Below, one piece after another: positions 30,798-35,584 of a stretch of 35,584 nt of DNA. The notes under the pieces were generated by a model, which was not told where the DNA came from, did no database searches, and saw nothing but the letters and a program-made list of their open reading frames with translations. The translations under genes and the position numbers were made by a program. Each line of letters opens with the position of its first letter. The stretch's first letter is position 1. Origin of the DNA: Myxococcales bacterium (lineage in GTDB: Bacteria; Myxococcota_A; UBA9160; SZUA-336); NCBI GenBank assembly GCA_013215565.1, contig JABSQV010000033.1:1-35584 (forward strand). The letters are read 5' to 3'.

Positions 30798-32094
30798 AAT
30801 GAGCGTAGGCGCTGCGCGCTCGCTGAAGGAGATGGCCGAGCGCTACCCACGTCCCGACTGGGTGCGCCGCATGAACGCGATGGGCGACTCGCTTGGTGGT
30901 TCGATCGCGGGTGCGCGCCGGCTCGTGCCGATCGAGACGGACGAGTTGCAGGCCGCGGCCCGGGCATCGCTCGGCCGGGATTCGTTCGGGGACTTCGGCG
31001 ATCCGGATTGGCCCGCGCGCTTCACAGCGCTGGTCGCCGCCGTAGACTCGGCACCCTTTCACACCGTCGGGCGCTTGATCACGCGTCAGGAACTGCTCCG
31101 AGCGCTCCGCACCCGGCTCCTGCTCGGCGGAGCGCTCGAAGCCGACCCGGGCATCGAAGACGAGCAGCTCGCCGCACCCGTGATCGTTACGGGGCCGGCG
31201 CGATCCGGCACCTCGATCCTCTACGAACTGCTGGCGCTCGATCCAGCGCTACGCGCACCGCTCGCCTCCGAGGCGCTCCACCCGGTCCCGTTTCACGAAC
31301 GCGCGCCATCGGCACTCGACCCGCGGATCGCGATGGCCGAATGTGAGCAGGAGTTCTGGGCCGACGTGCAACCCGAGTTCGCGGCGATCCACGAATTGCG
31401 CGCCGACCTGCCGGTCGAGTGCGTCACGCTCACCGCCCCGAGCTTCTGCGGCCCGCACTGGGGCATGGTCCTGCCCGACGGTGCCCCGATGGATCCGCCC
31501 ACAGATTACGCGTTCCACCGGCGCATCCTGCGGCTGCTCCAGCGCCCGAGCACCCTCGCTGCGCGCGGCCCCGTGCCGAACTGGCTGCTCAAGACCCCGG
31601 CCCACCTGGCCCTGTTGCCGCTCGTCTTCCAGACCTACCCGGATGCATGGATCATCCAGACACACCGCGATCCGGTGAAGACGATGCCGTCCACGGTCAG
31701 CACCACTGCGATGGTCCGGTGGATCCGCAGCGACCAGGTCGACATCGCCGCGCTCGCGGCCGCGATCGACGCGGCGTTCGGCGGGATCCTGAATGCGCTC
31801 GCTGCCCAGCGCGACTCCGGCGGACTGCCCAAGCGTTTCGTCGACGTGCACTTCCAGGATCTGCTGGCCGATCCGGTGGACACGATCCGCCGCGCGTACG
31901 GCGGCATGGGGCGCGAGTTCAGCGACTCGCATGCCGACCAGATTCGCGATTACCTGGCCCACAAACCGCGAGGAAAGTTCGGCGTACACCGCTACGAGGC
32001 CGAAGACTGGGGCTTCGACGCGGCCGAACTACGCGAACGATTGCGCCCCTACATCGAGCATTTCGGTATCGCCCTCGAGGAAAGCCGGGAATAG
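30772..32094 (+). CDS. Sulfotransferase family protein
   Basis: A 440-aa PAPS-dependent sulfotransferase-like protein. VIVTGPARSGTSILYELLAL is the 5'-phosphosulfate loop (RSGTS) and WIIQTHRDPVKTMPS the 3'-phosphate motif, both intact. PNWLLKTPAHLALLPLVFQT precedes it, with the family's LKTPxH motif. This large subgroup is common in myco- and proteobacteria and sits beside DUF1214 genes. Start choice is open: ATG 30772 overlaps the DUF1214 stop but abuts the GGAGG, and ATG 30799 (MSVGAARS) is an alternative. A 13-bp duplication separates the two. Acceptor is unknown. Confidence 0.88.
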   Translation: MSSDHEFRRMSVGAARSLKEMAERYPRPDWVRRMNAMGDSLGGSIAGARRLVPIETDELQAAARASLGRDSFGDFGDPDWPARFTALVAAVDSAPFHTVGRLITRQELLRALRTRLLLGGALEADPGIEDEQLAAPVIVTGPARSGTSILYELLALDPALRAPLASEALHPVPFHERAPSALDPRIAMAECEQEFWADVQPEFAAIHELRADLPVECVTLTAPSFCGPHWGMVLPDGAPMDPPTDYAFHRRILRLLQRPSTLAARGPVPNWLLKTPAHLALLPLVFQTYPDAWIIQTHRDPVKTMPSTVSTTAMVRWIRSDQVDIAALAAAIDAAFGGILNALAAQRDSGGLPKRFVDVHFQDLLADPVDTIRRAYGGMGREFSDSHADQIRDYLAHKPRGKFGVHRYEAEDWGFDAAELRERLRPYIEHFGIALEESRE

Positions 32095-32145
32095 GCGAAG
32101 CGCCGGCCGGCGCTGCCGGCATGGCTGGCGTCGGGTGGATTGCGG

Positions 32146-32151
32146 TAGAAT
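32146..32151 (+). promoter_or_regulatory. -10-like box TAGAAT before a 16-codon leader ORF
   Basis: TAGAAT at 32146-32151, 7 nt before the ATG at 32159. A GC-rich 14-bp palindrome (32100-32113) lies 32 nt further upstream and could be a terminator stem for the sulfotransferase or a regulator site. Confidence 0.4.
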
Positions 32152-32158
32152 CGCCCTG

Positions 32159-32209
32159 ATGGCTTGCTCCGCTAGAGACCTGCATGCCTCCCGAGGGAGA
32201 ACCGAGTGA
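32159..32209 (+). CDS. Possible 16-aa leader peptide overlapping the amidohydrolase start
   Basis: ATG 32159 opens a frame of 16 codons (MACSARDLHASRGRTE) ending at TGA 32207-32209. The stop overlaps the amidohydrolase GTG (32206-32208) as GTGA. A -10-like TAGAAT lies 7 nt before the ATG, so a leaderless transcript would translate it and hand ribosomes on to the GTG, although the amidohydrolase also has its own GGGAG. Not shown to be translated. Confidence 0.35.
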   Translation: MACSARDLHASRGRTE

Positions 32210-33402
32210 CCCGACCCGCTCTCGATCATCCGGTCTTCGACGCCGACAACCACTACTACGAAGCGCTCGACGCGTTCACCCGCCATCTCGATCCGAAGGT
32301 CGCCCACCGCACGGTCCAGTGGGCTGAGATCGACGGACGCAGGTACCACCTGGTCGCGGGACGAGTCAGCCACGCGGTGACCAATCCCACGTTCAACCCG
32401 ATCGCCAAACCGGGCGCACTCTACCACTACCTGCGCGGGAATCCGGACGGCGACGAGGTGCGGGCACTGATGCGAGCGCGCGAGCCAATTCCGGCCCACT
32501 ACCTGGAGCCCGAAGCCCGAATCGAGGTGATGGACCGGCAGGGACTCGAGGCGATCTGGCTGTTTCCGACGCTGGGCGTGCTCTACGAGGAATTGCTCAA
32601 GCACGATCCCGAGGCGGTGACGCTGACCTTCCGCTCGTTCAACCAGTGGCTCGACGAAGACTGGGGACTCGCGCACCGCGATCGAATCTTCGCCGCGCCC
32701 TACATCACGCTGGCCGACGTCGATTGGGCGGTGCGCGAACTCGAGTGGGCACTCGACCGCGGCGCGCGCTTGATCTGCATGCGGCCCGCCGCGGCGTGGA
32801 CCACGCAGGGCCCGCGCTCGCCCGGCGACCCGCATTTCGATCCGTTCTGGGCACGCGTGAACGAGGCCGGGATCACGGTGGCCGTGCACGCCGGGGACAG
32901 CGGCTACACCTGCCACGGCTACGCCCGGGACGGCTTCAGCGCAAACTTCGGCGGTGGAGGCATGGGCGGCCGGCCTTCGATCAAGGCCTGGAACATCGAA
33001 CGTGCCGCGCTGGACTTTCTGGCCACGCTGATCTTCGACCGCCTGTTCGAGCGCTTTCCCGCAGTCCGGGTGGCCTCGGTCGAGAACGGATCGGAGTTCC
33101 TGCCCGACCTGGTCCGCAAGCTGCGTTCGATGGGCCGCAGGACCGGCCGCTACTTCCAGCAGGATCCCCTCGAGACCTTCCGGCGGCACGTCTGGATCAA
33201 CCCGTTCTGGGAGGACGACGTCAAGGAAGTCGTCGAGTACATGGGCCCCGAGCGCGTGATCTTCGGCTCCGACTGGCCCCACATCGAGGGTGTCCCGGAC
33301 CCGCTCGACTACCTGGTCGAGCTCGAGAGCTTCGACGCAGACACCCGGCGCCGGATCCTGCGTGAGAACGCGCGCGAACTGAACGAACTCCGCCCCGCCT
33401 GA
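32206..33402 (+). CDS. Amidohydrolase family protein (amidohydrolase_2/ACMSD-like)
   Basis: A 398-aa TIM-barrel metal-dependent hydrolase or decarboxylase. The first metal motif is FDADNHYYE, where the usual HxH becomes DxxxH as in many ACMSD-like proteins. ITVAVHAGDSGY supplies the central His and VIFGSDWPHIEGVPDPL the late Asp. VENGSEFLPDLVRKLR is the penultimate barrel strand typical of this subgroup. The start is GTG 32206 with GGGAG 6 nt upstream, overlapping a short leader ORF. It ends the co-directional block. Substrates of this subgroup are mostly unknown. Confidence 0.9.
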   Translation: MTRPALDHPVFDADNHYYEALDAFTRHLDPKVAHRTVQWAEIDGRRYHLVAGRVSHAVTNPTFNPIAKPGALYHYLRGNPDGDEVRALMRAREPIPAHYLEPEARIEVMDRQGLEAIWLFPTLGVLYEELLKHDPEAVTLTFRSFNQWLDEDWGLAHRDRIFAAPYITLADVDWAVRELEWALDRGARLICMRPAAAWTTQGPRSPGDPHFDPFWARVNEAGITVAVHAGDSGYTCHGYARDGFSANFGGGGMGGRPSIKAWNIERAALDFLATLIFDRLFERFPAVRVASVENGSEFLPDLVRKLRSMGRRTGRYFQQDPLETFRRHVWINPFWEDDVKEVVEYMGPERVIFGSDWPHIEGVPDPLDYLVELESFDADTRRRILRENARELNELRPA

Positions 33403-33445
33403 GACGAACCCAGGCTCCGATGCCGCGGCTACACGCAGCGCGCGA

Positions 33446-34636
33446 CTAGTGGCGGGTCCTACGTCTCTGAACCACGCCGAGCAGCGTCGCCGACAGCAGC
33501 AGCAGCGCGACCAGCAGTAGCGCAGCCTCGGTCGAGAGCGCGGGCAGACCCAGCCCCACGGAGGGGTCGACGGAAATCGCCTCGAGGAACGCGACAATCT
33601 GGTTCTGCTGCGCAAAATTGATCACGATCGGCGCAGGGAGCCGTGCCGCTGCAGGCGAGGCCGCGAACTCAGCGGAATCGTAGAAGTTGACCGCCAGGAG
33701 AAGCGAGGAGACCGAGTTGTCGTGAAAGAATGGGGCCGTGAGGTTCACCCCCACGAGCGCCGGCGTACTGAATCTGCGGGTCCCTGCATCCTCTGCAGGC
33801 AACGGAAGGGTCGGGTCTCCAGGTCCACCGCTACATCCATCATCCAGATTGGCTGGCAGATTGACGACGCCCGTATCGAACGCAAGGTTGCCCGTACCGG
33901 TCCCCAGCGACCCGTCCGCATCCGCGAGCACGGGGCCACTGTGACAGGTAGAACACTGCGCCTGCGGCCCGAAAAAAAGCGCCTGCCCGGCTGCAATCGC
34001 CGTGGCATCCCCGCCCTGGGCGATGGCGAAGGCGATCATTCGATTCAGATCCGGGTTCCCGTCGGCCGGAAAGGTGATCGAGTTCATGAACGCTTCGAGG
34101 GCATTGAGCTCGCCGGCGGTCGGCAGCGTGAAGTCCGCCCCGGCATTCCGGGCCATGGTCTTCGTGAAATGCTGCATCACGGCCCCGGTCGAAAAGAGTT
34201 TCAGGTCGGCGAACTCTCCGCTCAGACCGTAGGGCGCGGTCGAGGCAAGGTTGAACAGATGCGGAGAATTTCGAAAGTTCGGAGGGAGCGAGAAACCATC
34301 GATGTTCTCGAGGATCAGGCCACGGGTATTTCCCATCCGCATCAGGCAGGAGTTCTCGAGCGTTGCGAGAACCGGGTCGGTTTCGGCTATGAAGAGTGGA
34401 TCGGTCGGACTGGACGCGAAGAGGGTGGCGATGCCCGCAGGCGTGAGTCCGAAGGACTGCGCAGCCACGTGGCAGGTCGCGCAAGTGCGACCGTTTCCGT
34501 TGAAGGTTTCGTTGTTGAAGAGCTGCTCGCCCTGGGCGACCAGCTGCGCAAAGCTCGCGGACGGGGCCTGCGGCAGCACCCAGGCGAGAACGAAAACCAG
34601 CCCTCCCCGCCAAAGCCGGGATCGCTTCGCGCTCAT
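33446..34636 (-). CDS. Exported diheme c-type cytochrome with C-terminal sorting signal
   Basis: A 396-aa periplasmic or surface protein. A signal peptide spans about residues 1-30 (GLVFVLAWVLPQAPSASFAQ). Two heme c sites are present: CATCH near residue 52 and CSTCH near 227. HFTKTMARNAG and SPAAARLPAPIVINFAQQNQ hold other conserved spots of the cytochrome c peroxidase/MauG-like di-heme group, and FFHDNSVSSLLLAVNFY fits it. The C terminus LPALSTEAALLLVALLLL followed by QRRRTRH is a Pro-motif, hydrophobic helix and basic cluster, like a degenerate IPTL-CTERM signal. Its ATG overlaps the upstream gene's stop (ATGA). Confidence 0.85.
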   Translation of the reverse strand: MSAKRSRLWRGGLVFVLAWVLPQAPSASFAQLVAQGEQLFNNETFNGNGRTCATCHVAAQSFGLTPAGIATLFASSPTDPLFIAETDPVLATLENSCLMRMGNTRGLILENIDGFSLPPNFRNSPHLFNLASTAPYGLSGEFADLKLFSTGAVMQHFTKTMARNAGADFTLPTAGELNALEAFMNSITFPADGNPDLNRMIAFAIAQGGDATAIAAGQALFFGPQAQCSTCHSGPVLADADGSLGTGTGNLAFDTGVVNLPANLDDGCSGGPGDPTLPLPAEDAGTRRFSTPALVGVNLTAPFFHDNSVSSLLLAVNFYDSAEFAASPAAARLPAPIVINFAQQNQIVAFLEAISVDPSVGLGLPALSTEAALLLVALLLLSATLLGVVQRRRTRH

Positions 34637-35511
34637 CTCAGCTGTGCTCGCCGCATCCGCAGGACCCAGCCACCGGTACCCAGCAGCACCGCAACCATCA
34701 GCAGGAGACCCCAGTCAGACAATGCGGGGAGATTCTCCGGCTGCATCTGCACCGTTGCACCCGATGAGTTGCGCGGGCTCGGGACCTCGAGCTGGAAGTT
34801 CGAGTTCTCCTGGCCGCATTCGAAATCTCCGAACAGATCCTGAAAGCGGTTCAGGCTCTGCGGAGCCCCGGAGGAGGAGAGTCCCGGCGCGGGCGGGCCA
34901 TTGAGCGTCGGTGTAAGGCAGCATTGATTTCCGAAGGGGCAGTCCACGGCGTCGGACTCCTGCCCGCCTGTATAGCTCCCATAGGCCAGGCATTCGTTCA
35001 CCGGAAAGAACGGGTCCAGCGGGTTCTGCTCGAAACACACCATGCCGCTCTCCGGGGACATCAACGCGCTCGGAAGCACGAAATCCGCCGCCAGGCCGGT
35101 TGCATCGACAAACGCCTGGGTCGCGATCAGGACCGAGTTCCCCGTATTCGCGGGATCGGAAGGTCCCATGGGGGGATTGCTCGCGAACTCGAACGATCCC
35201 GTCTGGGTCCCAGAGGCATCGTGGAAGGTCAGCAGCGCGCGCGAAGGGCCAGGAGGAGGCTGCGGGCCCCACCGGTTCTGCCCGGACCCATCGAACTTCA
35301 TCTCGAGGAACTGGATATCGTTGTCGCCGTTCGCGCCAACCAGCAGCTGCTCGATCCGGGTCAGATGATTGGTGGCGCGTGCTGAAACCGGCAGCAGGAG
35401 CAGCATGCTCAGCGCCAATCCCAGGCCCAGAACCGCCCTGGGGGCGCTTCTCTCAGCCTGACTGGTTGAGCTTCGTTCCCGGGAACGCAACCCCTGTGCG
35501 CCTGGGCTCAT
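34633..35511 (-). CDS. IPTL-CTERM sorting-domain protein, beta-rich, Cys-containing
   Basis: A 292-aa exported protein. A long basic n-region precedes the signal core LGLGLALSMLLLLPVSARA, cut near ARA-TNH. The mature N terminus HLTRIEQLLVGANGDNDIQF, then LEMKFDGSGQNR and LLTFHDASGTQTGSFEF, looks like a beta-sandwich related to lamin-tail-type surface proteins. Seven Cys lie in the second half, enough for disulfides. The C terminus NLPALSDWGLLLMVAVLLGT plus RMRR is a good IPTL-CTERM signal, processed in other bacteria by a dedicated exosortase. AAGGAAG lies just before the ATG. It is coupled to the downstream cytochrome, so the two likely work at the same surface site. Confidence 0.85.
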   Translation of the reverse strand: MSPGAQGLRSRERSSTSQAERSAPRAVLGLGLALSMLLLLPVSARATNHLTRIEQLLVGANGDNDIQFLEMKFDGSGQNRWGPQPPPGPSRALLTFHDASGTQTGSFEFASNPPMGPSDPANTGNSVLIATQAFVDATGLAADFVLPSALMSPESGMVCFEQNPLDPFFPVNECLAYGSYTGGQESDAVDCPFGNQCCLTPTLNGPPAPGLSSSGAPQSLNRFQDLFGDFECGQENSNFQLEVPSPRNSSGATVQMQPENLPALSDWGLLLMVAVLLGTGGWVLRMRRAQLR

Positions 35512-35584
35512 GGCTTCCTTGCCTGGGTTGAGGAACCCCTAGTTCAGCGTACATCGAGCCAGCACTCCCCAGCATACGCCGGAC

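Noticed and set aside
28688-30967. 759-codon open frame on the minus strand
   Set aside because: It lies opposite the SDR, DUF1214 and sulfotransferase genes, has no domain, and mirrors their codon bias.
32029-33615. 528-codon open frame on the minus strand
   Set aside because: Antisense to the amidohydrolase; no start signal or domain.

Overview
High-GC, gene-dense bacterial window with no insertion sequence, prophage block or CRISPR array. The organism is Gram-negative: a complete CMP-KDO set (kdsB-kdsA-kdsC), beta-barrel remains and exported c-type cytochrome and IPTL-CTERM-like proteins all point that way. Many TetR regulators, acyl-CoA dehydrogenases, an F420/LLM oxidoreductase, SDRs, a DUF1214/sulfotransferase pair and frequent GTG/TTG starts fit the environmental 'deltaproteobacterial' lineages (Myxococcota/Binatota-like). 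That placement is inference, not proof.

Layout. 1-7.3 kb: end of a 5'-3' exonuclease, a DUF4345 membrane protein, then a minus-strand run of quinone oxidoreductase, PlsC acyltransferase, LLM oxidoreductase, TetR, GPH-type symporter and an HEAGH membrane protein. 7.3-12.8 kb: BCCT transporter, tRNA-Glu(UUC), two selenoprotein genes around a ribbon-helix-helix/zinc-ribbon protein, and a two-subunit Na+/solute symporter. 12.8-20.2 kb: NnrU, a GT-B-like protein, DUF455 ferritin-like protein, hemolysin III, a coupled pair of acyl-CoA dehydrogenases, an SDR and a small secreted protein. 20.3-22.4 kb: overlapping kdsBAC. 22.4-26.2 kb: a beta-barrel remnant, a secreted Ser-Asp repeat protein, a membrane protein with a pseudopilin-like tail, VOC, TIM-barrel and holin-like proteins. 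26.2-33.4 kb: a co-directional block of TetR, diiron protein, SDR, secreted Pro/Arg-rich protein, DUF1214, sulfotransferase and amidohydrolase. 33.4-35.5 kb: a diheme cytochrome operon with C-terminal sorting signals.

The main result is a pair of selenoproteins that ordinary gene calling would break at in-frame UGA codons. One (9029-9676) is a bacterial iodothyronine-deiodinase-like protein with selenocysteine in GSYT-U-PPF. The other (10718-10380, minus strand) is an ArsC/Spx-like thioredoxin-fold protein with a U-T-T-C motif. Each UGA is followed at the right distance by a 7-bp hairpin whose apical loop has G at its second position, as expected of a bacterial SECIS. The organism should therefore encode SelA/SelB/SelC/SelD elsewhere.

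Other points: a TetR gene with a full -35/-10 promoter overlapped by a palindromic operator, several genes with a -10 box only 6-9 nt before the start codon (possible leaderless transcripts), and a 16-codon leader ORF overlapping an amidohydrolase start.
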